Part shown: positions 43,751-55,740 of the stretch, one piece after another | Position numbering within the stretch: the stretch's first letter is position 1 | Layout of the letters: every line of letters starts with the position of its first letter | Assembly (NCBI GenBank): GCA_010093515.1 | Contig: MU001685.1 | Location: 785,851-849,850, forward strand | Source of the DNA: Lineolata rhizophorae | Lineage: Eukaryota; Ascomycota; Dothideomycetes; Lineolatales; Lineolataceae | DNA: 64,000 nucleotides | Reading direction: 5' to 3' | Notes under the pieces: generated by a model | Seen by the model: the letters and a program-made list of their open reading frames with translations, nothing else | Database searches by the model: none | What the model was told of the DNA's origin: nothing | Position numbers and translations under genes: made by a program

Positions 43751-44716
43751 CTACTGCTCATAACCCTCCACCGGCTCCTCGGCTCCTTGCTCCTGCTGCT
43801 CCGCCAGCCTCGCCTGCTCGGCAGCCTGCTGAGCGGCCAGCGCCTTGGCGCCGTAGTCCTGGCTCATGGGCTGCACGACGGGGGCCTCCTCCTTGGGCTC
43901 GATGATGGTGACGGAGTCGGGGAGCGACTTCTGCGGGCCGGCCTTGCCCTCGGGGTCGGAGCCGCGCATGATCTTGACCTTGATGCCGAGCACGCCCTGG
44001 CGCAGCAGCACGTGGCGGGTCGCCGTGTCGATGAAGTCCTTGGCCGGCTGGCCGGAGTGGATCATGAAGCCGTCCTAAAAGAAGAAGAAAAAACAAGCCA
44101 CACCGGAATGCCGCAATTAGCTAATTGCTCTTCTTTGCATCGTCGTGAAAACAAGCCCCGATGTGTAGACGAACCGTGAACTTCATGCTCTTGGCGCGGG
44201 CGGCGCGCAGCTTGCCGCTGACGACGACCTCGCAGCCCTTGGCGCCGGACTCCATGATGAAGCGCAGGACGCCGTAGCAGGCGCGGCGCACGGCCAGGCC
44301 GTTGAGCAGCTTGTAGCGCAGCGACTCGCACTGGGCGACGGCCGACAGGCCGCGGTTCTGCACCTTGGCAGCGTACAGCGAGACCGAGTTCTCGGGGAAC
44401 TTGAAGCGCTTCTGGATGAGCGACGTGAGCTCGCGGATGCGGCGGCCCTGCTCGCCCAGCACCTCCTGCGTGTGGGTCGCGCGGATGATGATGTCCGTCA
44501 CGGTCGGCGTGACGCGCACCTCGACGCCCGAGTAGCCCTCCTCGGCGAGCTCGCGCTGGAAGAACTCGTTGAGCTCGGCATAGAAGACGCCGTCGGCGAC
44601 GAACTTCCTCCTCTTGGAGCTGTGGAAGGGTCTGCGTGTCAGCGACTGGCTCCGACGCGAAGCGCGCGAGGACGGGGATGCGGGACTCACATGGCAGAAC
44701 CTTGAGCCGCGGCCAT
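43751..44716 (-). CDS. RPS3: 40S ribosomal protein S3 (uS3)
   Basis: Three exons on the minus strand (44716-44691, 44619-44175, 44074-43751) give 265 codons, the usual length of uS3 in fungi. The start exon codes MAAAQGSA. The protein continues with [20 protein letters not shown], then the KH domain loop [20 protein letters not shown] (GxxG), [20 protein letters not shown], and [19 protein letters not shown]. After the second intron come [20 protein letters not shown] and [15 protein letters not shown]. uS3 lines the mRNA entry channel of the small subunit and has helicase-like and DNA-repair side roles. The C-terminal Gln/Ala/Glu-rich tail is typical of fungi. Intron 1 lies in the ninth codon, a normal position for fungal ribosomal protein genes. 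Confidence 0.96.
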
Positions 44717-45289
44717 GATGGGTAGGTCCTCGCTCTCTCCGGGCGGAATGCGGATGTAGTGATGCGGGGGGGGGAGGGAAGGTGGGTTGATTGACGGCGA
44801 CGCCAGACAATTTCGAACGGGCGGGAGTGTGCGGGTTGCGGCGAACGCCAAGATCGCTTATTAGGGCCTCGGGTGCGTGGGCGCTCCGCTATCGATAGCA
44901 GCGACCGGGACGCCGAGCAAGTTTGCGGCAGCGCACCCGGCCACGACGACGGCCCTGCCCCGGCTCGAGCGGGCAATTGCTCGGACGCTTCGCCGTCCTC
45001 TCGACCTGGGCCGACCGCGGCCCTCCCGATGCTGGCAGAGCTGTCCTGGCCAATTCCCGCCGGCCGACCGCGCGTCATGTGCAGGCGAAGCCACTGCCGC
45101 GGCGGGCGAACGCCACAGGCCGGCGCCTCGCGCGTGCCTCCTCCGCCCGCGGCGCCACAGTGCTGCTGACTGCCCCGCCACATCCACCACAACCGCCGCG
45201 TCGCTCCGTCTTCTTCCTCCCAAAACCGCCCACGCCTGCAGGCTGCCGCCAGCCTTCGCTCGCCCGGCCATCCGCGACGACCGTCCGCC
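44717..45289. other. Divergent promoter between RPS3 and myotubularin genes
   Basis: 573 GC-rich bases separate the two starts. Minus-strand open frames running through it are shadows. Pyrimidine-rich stretches flank the myotubularin start. Confidence 0.6.
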
Positions 45290-48200
45290 ATGGACAAGAT
45301 CCGCGTCCCCAAGGTGCGTCTGCAGTCCTGCGTTTCTTTCCGCATGCGGTGATGCATTTTGTTCCCTTTGCTCCTCCCGCACCTTCGCTCATGGCGACGT
45401 GCGGAAACAGGTAGAGCATGTGACGCTCTGGCGCCGCGGCGTCCGCTGCGAGGGCACCCTGCACCTCACCGCACACCACATCATTTTCAGCTATGTGCCT
45501 CCGGATGCGGCTGCAGCGGCGGCCGGCGGCAAGCCGGCGGGCGACGCAAAACCTCTGCGACCCAAGGAAACGTGGATAACTTACCCCATGATTTCGTTCT
45601 GCACCTACCGCCCTGCCCCGCCGGCCTCGCGCCAGTCCCCCTCGATCCGCATCCGCTGCCGCGACTTTGTCTTCGTCGCTTTCCACTTCCAGGACGAGTT
45701 CAGCGCCCGCGACGCCTACGATAGCATTCGGAGCCTCACATGCAAGCTGGGCCGCATCGAGCGACTCTATGCCTTTAGCTACCGCCCGCAGAGCCCGGAG
45801 AAGGACGTTAACGGCTGGGAGGTCTACGATGCGAGGCAGGAGTTCAAGCGTATGGGAATAAGTGCCAAGGACGTCGACCGCGGCTGGCGAATCTCAAACA
45901 TCAATTCGACCTACCAGGTGTGTCGTTGCATTCGCAAACGTCGTTGGCTGCCTGGCGAACGCTGACGGAGCTGCTGCAGTACTCGCCGACGTATCCCTCC
46001 GTCCTAGCCGTGCCCACGTCCATATCTGACAACACCCTCAAATATGCAGCCGCGTACCGATCCCGCGCTCGTATCCCGGTCCTCACGTACCTTCATCCTG
46101 TCAACAACTGCTCCATAGCGCGGAGTTCGCAGCCGCTCGTTGGCGTGCGCAACAATCGCAACGTGCAGGACGAGAGGCTAGTCTCGGCTATATTCAGTAC
46201 TTCAAAACCCGATGCCGAGTCTTTATCTTCTTCTGCTTCAACTATTGATTTAGGGACCACCACTCCAAATCGGAGCTCTGTGCACCTACCTGCTGGGACG
46301 AGCGGCGAGAGTTCGTTTGTTGATGCGGAAGCGCTCGAGGACGCGGCCACGCGTGCGTCCAACGAGGACGCCGGAAGCAAGACGCCGCCCAAGATTTACG
46401 GCGCACAGCAGGAAAACATGATCGTCGATGCGCGGCCGATGATCAACGCCTACGCCATGCAGGCTGCCGGACTGGGCTCCGAGAACATGGAGAACTACAA
46501 GTCCGTGACGAAAGCGTTCCTCAACATCGACAACATCCACGTCATGCGCGACTCGCTGAACAAAGTGGTGGAGGCGCTCAAGGACACCGACGTGACGCCG
46601 CTGCCACCGAACCGCGAGCTGCTGGTGAAAAGCGGATGGCTGAAGCACATCAAACTGCTTTTAGAAGGCTCTACTCTGATCGCCCAGCAAGTGGGCATCC
46701 GGCACTCTCACGTCCTGATTCACTGCTCCGACGGGTGGGACAGGACGAGCCAGTTGAGCGCGCTGAGTCAGCTGTGCCTTGATCCGTACTATCGCACCTT
46801 GGAGGGCTTCATCGTTCTTATCGAGAAGGACTGGCTGTCGTTTGGCCACATGTTCAGAAACCGGTCGGGACATTTGAACAGTGACAAGTGGTTTGAGGTG
46901 GAGAACGAGCGTGTTGGCGGCGGCGAACGCTCCTCCGGCGCCGGAGGGAAGGCGCTGGAGAATGCCTTTTTGAGCGCAAAGGGCTTTTTCAACCGCAAGA
47001 ACGATTCTCGTGAGTCGCTAGTTGATTCCGAACCTGAACTACAAGCCACCTCCGATCAGTCACCTGCCACAGGTCGCGCATCCACAAGCAACTCCGACGT
47101 GGACGTAACCGTCGTCACCAAGCCCAAAGAGACGAGTCCCGTGTTTCACCAGTTCCTCGACGCGACCTACCAAATGATGTACCAGTTCCCTACGCGTTTC
47201 GAATTTAACGAGCGCTTTCTCCGCCGTTTATTGTACCACCTGTATTCCTGCCAGTACGGCACCTTCCTCTACGACAACGAGAAGCAACGCGTGGAGGCCG
47301 ACGTTAGGCGCCGCACGCGTTCCGTTTGGGACTATTTCCTCGCAAGGAAGCAGCAATTCATTAACGAAAGCTACGACCCCGTCATCGACGACAACGTCCG
47401 CGGCAAGGAGCGGCTGCTATTCCCTGATGCAAAGAAGGTCCGCTGGTGGGCCGAGGTGTTCGGCCGCCAGGATTCGGAGATGAACATCCCCGCCAGTAGC
47501 ACGGCAACGGGCGTGCCAAACCGTAGCGACACCTCATCTCCTTTGGTAGCGGCACTGCAGAATGGCACGAATACGATCCAGTCAGGGGCGTCGACGCCGC
47601 GGCAGTACCCCGTCGAGTCGGAGTCGGCGGCATTGGCGGCGCTGGATCGCAATCGCAGCAACACCGGCGAAACGCCACCTTCGGCCCCGAAAGCCGTAGC
47701 GACATCCGCCACGGACGGAGATCGTGAGAACTCAAACAACTCCAACTCATCGACGGGCTTCCCTCCGTCCTCTATCATTAGCGTGCCGCAACCCTCACAG
47801 GACGGGAGCTCCTCCCTTTCTTCCACCCCAATCTTCGTCCCGTCGCTCCCGGCCGTCACGGCCCACGAAGACGCCGAGGACGACTCTTCGGGCCAGACCA
47901 AAGTCAAGGCTGGCGAGGACCACGATAGCGAGGATGCCGAGTCTAGCACGGCATCCAAGCCGGTCGACGGGGTCGTCGAGCCCGACGCCGAGCCCGACGC
48001 CGACGCCTTCGACCCGCTCGGCGTCGAGAAGCTGTCCAGCATGCGGGCGGCCAACGTCGGCGGCACCCCGACCTCGAGCTCGAGCTCGCGCCCGCGCTCT
48101 CCCTTCCCGCCGTCGGCCGTGGCCGCGCCCGGCGGCGGGCGCGCGCCGCCGGCGCCGGGGGTGGCGGCGGCCGGGGCGGCGAGGGCGGCGGCGGGCTCGG

Positions 48201-48352
48201 GCATCACGGCGGGCATGGCGAGCATGAGTTTGGGATGGGGTCTTGGAGGGACTGGTGTGGGCGCGGGCGCGAGGAGCAGCCCCAAGAGTAGGTCGAGGAG
48301 CCCGCGGGTGAAGAAGGGGGAGGCGGCGGGGGTGGAGGTGGAGATGCAGTAG
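45290..48352 (+). CDS. Myotubularin-type phosphoinositide 3-phosphatase (Ymr1-like)
   Basis: Three exons (45290-45313, 45411-45917, 45980-48352) give 968 codons with phases closing. The N-terminal PH-GRAM domain is seen from VEHVTLWRRGVRCEGTLHLT to SIRSLTCKLGRIERLYAF. The catalytic domain follows: GWRISNINSTYQ, then YSPTYPSVLAVPTSISD, VLTYLHPVNNCSIARSSQPL, and the CX5R loop HCSDGWDRTSQL with Cys near residue 426 and Arg at 432. LEGFIVLIEKDWLSFGHMF and PVFHQFLDATYQMMYQFP complete the family pattern. Myotubularins remove the 3-phosphate from PI3P and PI(3,5)P2 on endosomes and vacuoles. The last 280 residues are Ser/Pro/Asp-rich and probably disordered, without the FYVE or coiled-coil modules of animal relatives. 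It shares a divergent promoter region with RPS3. Confidence 0.94.
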
Positions 48353-49383
48353 AGGATTATATTTCTTTTTGTTTGCTTGTTTGCTTGTTTGTTCTTTTTC
48401 CGCGCGAAGGTTTTGTAGCGTCGGAATGCTTTGTCCTGGGACCGGGTGCGGGATTAAGAGGTTGTACTTGTGCGCCGTTTGCCTGTACTATTCTTTTCCT
48501 TGTGGAGCGGTCATGTGCGAGTATTGTCGTGCCAGTAAGAGCGGGTAGGAAGGCGGCCGGGCGCTGGTGCGTTCTTGTGGCGGTTGTGTGTACGAGCCGA
48601 GCGGCTGAAAGGCCGACTGGAGAGCGGAGGATGCCGGCTGGGAAACGGGTGGCATGAGGCAGTGGTGGTGACATTGGTGGTGGCGTCAAACGCGGCGATA
48701 GATACCCATGGTGGTTATCGGGTGGGGCGCTGCCTGGAGGGACCGTCGCATCCATAGTCCGGCGGCGGAAATCAGTCGGGCGTAATAGGAGAAGAGCAGG
48801 CGGGGAGTTCCCCGCCCTATCAATCTTTGCATCTTCTTGAGGCCCGCGACGCCCGCCTGGCGTCGTGGCTCGACGTCTGCGCTGGCGGTTGTATGCGTTC
48901 TGTAATCCCTGCAGCCAGGCAGGCACGAGCCCCGCGGCGGGGCAGGCAGCTGCAGGCCAAGCCCGGAGGCGCCGCCGCAGCCGCGTGGCCGCGCAAGCTA
49001 AGCATGCAGTGCCGTTGCCGGCGTCCGGCTTGACGACGTCTCTTCCTTCTGCCCCGGATGATACAGCCCATCTGTTGACGGCAATTGCCCTCGTGGTTTG
49101 CCGTTTCGGGAAGCTGTCGCTCCAGGTCGTGCTGGTCGCCGCCCGGCTGCTCCGGTCCGGTATATTCCCGCCGGCTCCCTCTTTCTGCGTCTTGCTTCTG
49201 TTGTTCTCCGTCACCTGAGGCCGTGGTCTACCTACCACCTCGCCCTCCCACAACTATACAAAGCCTCACGTTGTTTTTCCTCTTCCTAACTTTACCCTGT
49301 ATTCCTCCAGGATCCCCTGTTTATTCCAGTCCGCAGCAGGATCTCTTTTCCACTCCCCTCCCAGCCCTTCCAACGCACCAGCC
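48353..49383. other. Intergenic region
   Basis: 3' flank of the myotubularin gene and C/T-rich leader of the GH5 gene. The minus-strand frame of about 300 codons here is Pro/Arg-rich without a domain and is judged a shadow. Confidence 0.55.
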
Positions 49384-51279
49384 ATGAAGAAGCTCTTCGG
49401 CCAGCTCGAAGGAGCCATCCGCGAGGGCCGCGACGACCTCCGCCGCCTCACCAACGCCCCTCCCAAGCCCCCCAAGCCCGCCCACTTCTCCTCCCACTAC
49501 CCGGGCTCCGGGCAGCCCTCGGCGTCTCCGGCGGCCGCGGCCGAGATGGCCCCCCCCGACGGCGTCGACGCGACGGCGCCCGTCTCGGCCGAGGACTTCC
49601 ACCGCTACCGCTGGGGCCAGGGCGGCAACTTCGGCGCCGTCTTCGTGCTCGAGAAGTGGATGGCGGGCAGCATGTTCCCGGACGCGGGCGACGGCCAGAC
49701 GTCGGAGCTGGAGGCGGCCCGCATCTGGACCGACAGGGAGGGCCTCGAGGGCGCGAGGGTGCGCTTCGAGAGGCATTGGAGGGACATGGTCAAGGATGAG
49801 AGGATTGAGTACTTGGTCAATACGGCGAGGTGTATGTTTTTTTCTTCTTCTTTTTTTTTTTTTTTCGGTCCTTGCGTTGCTCGTGCCTAGCTGCTGCTGC
49901 TTGCCGGATGAATCACGCTCCCCTATGTGGGTTTTTACTAGGCGCTAACGCTTCATAGGCACTCTTGTCCGCCTCCCAGTGGGCTTCTGGACCTGTGGCC
50001 CCCAGTTCTGTCAAGGCACTCCTTTCGAGCCGTATGGCATGGTTTGGGTCAATGCCTGGGCGACGGTCAAGTCGCTCGTGGCGCGTCTCGCCGACAACGG
50101 CATCAGCACGCTCGTCGACCTTCACGGCTTGCCCGGCGGCGCCAACGACGGCGAGCACTCGGGAACTAACATTAAACAGGCGCTGCTGTGGCAGGATCGG
50201 CGCCACTGGCACCACTCGGTAGCAGCACTCGAGTTCATGGCGCACGATCTGCGCGGCGTGCCGGGCGTTGCCGGGCTGCAGGTCTGCAACGAGACGTGCT
50301 ACGACGCGCGGGGCATGTATGACTTCTACGACGAGGCCATCGCGGCCATATCGCGGGCGGACTCGGGCCTCCCCATCGTCATCTCGGACGGCTGGGACCT
50401 GCCGCGCGCCGCGGACTACGCGATGCACAAGAACTCGCTCTTCAGCGGCGTGCCCAATCCGACCATTATCGACACGCACTACTACTGGTGCTTCGCGCCC
50501 AAGGACACGTCCAAGAGCCCGCAGGAGGTCATCGACGACGTGGGCAACAAACTGAGCGAGCTGGACGGCCGCGAGGGCGACGTGACGACGCGCGGCGCCG
50601 TCCAGGTGTTCGTCGGCGAGTACAGCGTCGTCATGGCCGAGTCGACCTGGCAGAAGGTGGACGGCAGCGAGCGCGACGAGTACACGAAGCGCTTCGGGCA
50701 GGCGCAGCAGGCACGCTGGCAAAGCCGCGCCGCGGGCTCCACCTTTTGGTCCTTCACCGTGGTACGTAGAGCTAACCCCCCCCATCCCTTTCCCTTTTCT
50801 TTCCCACCCTCTCACCCGTCATCACCGCCTAGGAATGGTACCCCGGCGGCGGCTGGGGCTACGCCGCGCAGATCAACTCGGGCGCGCTGCCCGTGCCCCC
50901 GCACCTCACGCTGCCCGCCGACGAGGTGCGCGCCCGCCTCGCGCGCGCCGACGCCGAGCGCCAGCCCCGCCTCGACAAGGCCTATGCCGACCACGTCGGC
51001 TGGTGGGGCCGCGACGGCTTCGAGCACTGGCGCTTCCAGCGCGGCTGGGACGTGGGCTTCGCCGACGCGCGCGCCTTCTTCGGCTGGCGGTCCGCCGGCG
51101 GCTTCGCGCAAGCGGCCGCCGGCGGGGCGTCCGAGGGCGCCGACACCATCGGCGCAAGGGAGGTGTGGGTGCGGAAGCGGCTGCTGGACTCGGGGAGCAG
51201 GAAGGAGAAGTTTGTGTGGGAGTACGAGCACGGGCTGCGGAAGGGCATGAGCGACTTTTACGAGTTGGTTGGGTGTTGA
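49384..51279 (+). CDS. GH5 glycosidase, exo-beta-1,3-glucanase-like (no obvious signal peptide)
   Basis: Three exons (49384-49831, 49959-50761, 50833-51279) give 566 codons with phases closing. The start MKKLFGQLEGAIREGRDDLR is charged, so no classical secretion signal is seen. GH5 marks in order: YRWGQGGNFGAVFVLEKWM, TLVRLPVGFWT, STLVDLHGLPGGANDGEHSG, LQVCNETCYD (acid/base Glu), IIDTHYYWCF, VFVGEYSVVM (nucleophile Glu), then STFWSFTVEWYPGGGWGYAA. This matches fungal intracellular or wall-associated GH5 glucan glucosidases acting on beta-1,3-glucan. A C-terminal module with HWRFQRGWDVGFADARAFF and WEYEHGLRKGMSDFYE looks like a family-specific helical extension. An in-frame Pro-rich segment follows the start. 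The enzyme's exact substrate is not decided. Confidence 0.9.
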
Positions 51280-52399
51280 GCGCTGGGGCGTGTAGGGGTA
51301 GAGGGGGGCTTAGACGATTGGTTCTTTGGAACCTTTGGAACGTGTTGGGAGGGAGAGACTTTGTGGTGTATGAGATCCCTGTAGGAGTGCGGAATTGATA
51401 TGTTATTCTTTTACCTAATAGGAATAGGTTTAGTTGCTTCGTGGTTGTTCTAGAGATCCATGTGGACTAGGAATATGCTTTGGAAGTGGTGTTCCGGGTG
51501 AGAATGTCATTCGGCAAGAAATCTTGGGATGAGGAATTCAAACAGGTAGCTATGCTGCCTTGGTGATGAAAGTACATCACGAAAGATGGTGAGCGCAATT
51601 GTTCTTTACAGTGCGTCAACATTGCAAGTCCGTCTACAGACTTATCCGTCCGCGCCTCGCCACTCGATGATTTCGACATCCGTTGCGGATCAAATCATTT
51701 CCGCTCCTGCCCTAGCCCCAGCTATAACCCTAGCCCCAACCCTAGCCCGAACTCGAGCTCAACCCTTCGTGCCCTCCGGCAACCCTTCTCCCTCTCCCCC
51801 TCGTTCTCCCACCTCCCTCCCCCGGCCGCTGCCCCACGGCCGCTGCCCCACCGCCTCCCGTCCTCCTAGCCGCCGCACTCGCGCGTCCCGCGCGCTCGCA
51901 CTCCGCCGTCGCGGCACGTCACGCGGCGGATGGCGCGCAGAAGGACCTCGGAGCAGGCGCAGCGGGGCGCGGCACTCGTGGGGGCATGCAGCTGGAGCAG
52001 CGGGGCGGGCTCGAGGAACGAGCCGCAAGATGGAGCGCCGGAAGGATTGGGTCTAGATGCTGGCGGATATGGTGGGGGGATTTGGCGGGGGGAGATTGTT
52101 TCAAGGCGGGGCTGGGTGGGAATAAGGGTTTCCTGGTTCTGACGGGTGGCGCTTTGTTGGATAGGTTTGGTGGAACCTCGAGAGTCTTCGCGACTATAAG
52201 GGCGGGGAAGGAAGTGTTGTGGAAATGTTCAAGGTTGATATTTTGGAGTCTTGTAACCTGCACTTTCAGGAACAGCTTGAAGTCGCTGACTCTTCGCGAT
52301 ATGCTGTTTTGCTTGATTATCACACGATGTGTGCTATGCGAGCGCCATATAATGGCAAGCTGTGCTAAGATCATCTAAATAAACAAAGAAGTAAAGTAG

Positions 52400-55300
52400 T
52401 AGATGTCCTATGTAAATGTTGGCACGCGAGGTAAGGCCTGATTTTTATATTAAGTCCGATACACGCGCCGAATACCTTTATCACCTAATCCTATCCCGGA
52501 TTATCCAGTCCTAGAAAGTACGACCATTGATATCTGGAACTACAAAAGAGGACAAGTCGATCCCTTTCGCCCCGTATTTATCCGCCTAGTACGCTTTACG
52601 AACTATGTGAGTTTAAAATGCCGCTCATTTTGAGTACACGGCTGACCGCGTGCGTACATCTAGACCATGCCAATATTAACAATGCCTATGTTTCTGGCAG
52701 GGAGGAACTGAACTTTTGTGGCAATCAACTCAATCTACATCCGTCCTCTTATATATCTTTCCACAGCATTCGATATATTACCTTCGTCTTAGTCTCATCG
52801 AGATAAATGATCGGCTTCCTTTTTAAATGCCTTTAGATAAGTCTCTATTATCTCTTTATTCCTCTCCTTAACCTTGTTCTCCAAGAGCCACTCCCTCGTC
52901 GGCGCCTAGTCTAGAAAGGGACACAGGATAAACCACTTTAGAACAACGCCGGGTGAGTTCTCGTTACGACACCGCGTCGCGCGGAACTCACGCGTCTGAT
53001 CTAGATAGCAAAATAAGTACTCCTCCTTATCCTTTCCCCCTTCACTGCGTGCCTCCTCGCCTACTACCCCGCGGTGACCTCGTGCTCGGGACCGCTCGCC
53101 AGCGTACCCGGCCTCGCCAGCCACAGGTCCGCCACGGTCGTTTCGTTGGCGCGGAACGGGAGCGGCGCCTCCGGTAGCACGCGCCACCCGGCCTGCGCGG
53201 CCAGGTCGCGCACGAGCGGCGCCAGCGGTAGGCGCTGCTCGTTGCGTACCAGGACGTCGGTCTCCTGGCCCTAGATCGGGCGTATGCCGCTCTAGTGGCA
53301 AGCGAGCGTGCTGACCAGGACGAAAGGGTGGTTGTGCGCAGCGAAGACGGCGAGCTGTTGTCGAGGTAGCCGGGGCAGTGGGGCCAGTCTGGGAGATAGG
53401 TAGGCTGCTTAAGCCGGGCTGTGGAGGCCATTTTCGTCTTTTTTTGCTTACTTGCTCTGTTCGCTTTTCGATTAGCGGCGAGCGTAGGAGAAGGTTAATG
53501 ATTAAAGTTAGCAACAGTAGCAAGAGAGTATAAGGTAAAGATTTTAGCTTGGTAAAGACTAGAGGATAGTAGATAATAGAGAAGAAGTAACGTTAGAGCA
53601 ATATCTTAGCAGCGAGCGTATAGAGAAGTTTAATGATGATAGCGACTCGATAGTAAGAGCGTATACCGAGAAGAGGGAGAAATGATAGAGCGGAGAGGAA
53701 GAGCGCAGACGAGCGAGATCTTTATACGTAGCGCGGCACAGAATCGATAGAGTTACGTACGCGTGTATAACTTACGAGCATTGACTCGGATGTGTATAGA
53801 TAACCAGGGAACCGGTTGCTTAGCTGTACCAGCCGCGCGATGGCTGCGCGGCCATGATGTAAAAGCCGGGCCTAACGCTTAGTTGCACCAGCTTAACGCG
53901 CAAGAAAATTTCATTTTCATGCCTCCTAATCACTTGCATATCTGCTACATAGTTTATGAAAGGACAGCGTTACGGGCCGTACAGCACCGATAGTACGATG
54001 TCTGATTAAGGTGTAGACGGAAGCGTAACACTCCACGCGCGATCTACAGTATCTACACGTGCATAGATCACGTGCAGATGCTGCTTTACTACGTATATAG
54101 ATCGCTCGATATAGTCTGGTCTAAACATTTTCGAGCTGGGTGCTCTTCTACTACAAGGGGTAGTTAGCGAGCTTTGCGGGCCGTGTAGGAGTAATGCAGC
54201 GTAGTATAGGGAAAAGGCTGGAAGCGGTCGGACCTTAGGTCCGCGTTATCTGCTTGCAACTGTGCGGTTATCCAAAGTTAGAAAGCGCCTGCGCTTGAAG
54301 GAAAGAAGAGAACATGGCGGTGCTAGGCAATTTGTTCCGTTAGCATTGCCTTGTCTACCCGGGTTGTACGCCGATCGACTAAGGCTACTATATCATCAAA
54401 AGGACTTGTAGCACCAACTAGACAGTACTATTTTAGGGTAGTAGCTAATACTATTTAGATAGCAGTTTTGCTAGGCAGTAATCTTTTCTTTCAATTTTCT
54501 TCCGAAGTATTTTCTTACGGAACGTAAAACAAAGCATGTTGATATTGTAGTATCCCCGGCTACCCTCTCCCACATTGATAACGCTATCGCCTATACCCGA
54601 GGCGGCTCCCGCCTCTACGTTGACGCGTCGATAGCCTAGGAGAAGGCGGACACGGCGGGCGATAAGCTGTTCGAGGCTACAATAGAGCTCATTGAACCCG
54701 GAGGGCCGTTCGTTCCCGAGGCCCCCTTCCCGAGGTCCCCAATTCGATCGAGTTTCGAGAAGACTAGCCACAATTCCCGCGCTGACTAGAGCGCGATGCT
54801 AGACGCTATTCAACCGGGGAGATGACCTCAACTATATCGACATCCGCCTGCTTCTAGAGGCACCCTATAAGCGCGGTACACGGCTGCCACTGATAAAGGC
54901 GGAGGAGCGCGACGATATTAAGGAGGCGGTGCGTCTCTTTGTCGAGCGTCACAGCGTACACGGTGGCAAAACAGAGTGTATAAGGTAAGGTTGCAGAGTG
55001 TAGGTGGACCTGCACTCTGCGATCTATGTACGCTGTGCGCTGAACCGGGGCCGGCATTACCTTGGCCCCAAGCGTCACGTGTCTACTGCTGCCATACATG
55101 ATATTCACGACACTCTTGAAGGACGAGAATTGCTGGGCCATGTTGATGGCTATTTTAAGGAGTGTGTAAAGTGTCTGCTATTAATTGCTTTCGAATCGGT
55201 TAGAAAGTTTGATTTCTCTTCTCTGATACTATTCCTTTCGTAAACAGCCTATACAGGATTCGATCGAATCCACGATATCTTATTCGCTCGTAAATTTCGT

Positions 55301-55400
55301 GAACCGGGAGCAGTCATGCTATATGCATAGAACATTCGGGATTTTAAGTTGGCAACCGTAGCAAGGGTCAAGTAAAATTGTTAGGGAGCAGTATGCCGCA
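52400..55400. repeat. TpA-rich degenerate tract, RIP-like
   Basis: Composition shifts to AT with many TA-containing words (gatag, atagta, ctatat). At least two separate stretches still have codon-like character on opposite strands (about 52900-53440 minus, 54820-54990 plus) but no intact gene. No terminal repeats could be paired by eye, so the class of element is not stated. Confidence 0.4.
52900..53431 (-). pseudogene. Degraded coding relic, possibly nucleotidyltransferase-like family
   Basis: On the minus strand this GC-rich patch inside the AT-rich tract keeps protein-like stretches such as AVFAAHNHPFVLVSTLAC, then TDVLVRNEQRLPLAPLVRDL and LPEAPLPFRANETTVADLWL. The pattern (HPFVLV, then DVLVRxEQ, then xxDLWL) recalls a multi-copy fungal family with a nucleotidyltransferase-like fold. 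The frame is broken in several places, so it is not a working gene. The family link is recollection and weak. Confidence 0.35.
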
Positions 55401-55740
55401 ATTGCACGTGATTCGCTTTCTATCTAAAGCTAGTCGCCCCATGAGCGAGAGTGAAGCAAAAATTCGTCCGTTCGACAGGGGAGAGTGAAAAGGTCTCCGT
55501 GCAAACCCCGATCCCTGCCGCCTCATCTGGACGTCGGAATCCTTCTTCTGTAAAAGGAAGATAGCCCCTTGCAGACATTAGTTCATTCATAAAAGCGAGC
55601 AAGCTAGCTCCATCGACCATGTCGCCCATTTCTTCATCTGCCCAGGAAGACTACATCCGCACCGAGGGCGCACAGCCAGCAGCAGCGGTGACACCAGCGC
55701 GACCGTTAACGCCGCCGCAACCGACATCGCCGGCTCCGCA

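Larger units (their letters stand above)
51280..55740. other. Gene-poor region, partly degraded
   Basis: 4.4 kb without an intact gene. From 51280 to 52400 it is ordinary spacer with a C-rich stretch; AACCCTAGCCCC-type words occur at 51720-51750. From about 52400 to 55400 it is TpA/CTA/TAG-rich, with scattered coding-like fragments, a RIP-like look. 55400-55740 is the tannase promoter/leader. Confidence 0.5.

Noticed and set aside
44062-45357. 431-codon minus-strand frame across RPS3 and its promoter
   Set aside because: Runs out of phase with the clear RPS3 exons and is Arg/Pro-rich; a GC-driven shadow.
47371-48285. 304-codon minus-strand frame
   Set aside because: Complement of the disordered tail of the myotubularin gene; no domain.
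48357-49253. 298-codon minus-strand frame in the gap before the GH5 gene
   Set aside because: Pro/Arg/Thr-rich without motifs, and no splice or start context to support it. Considered noncoding.
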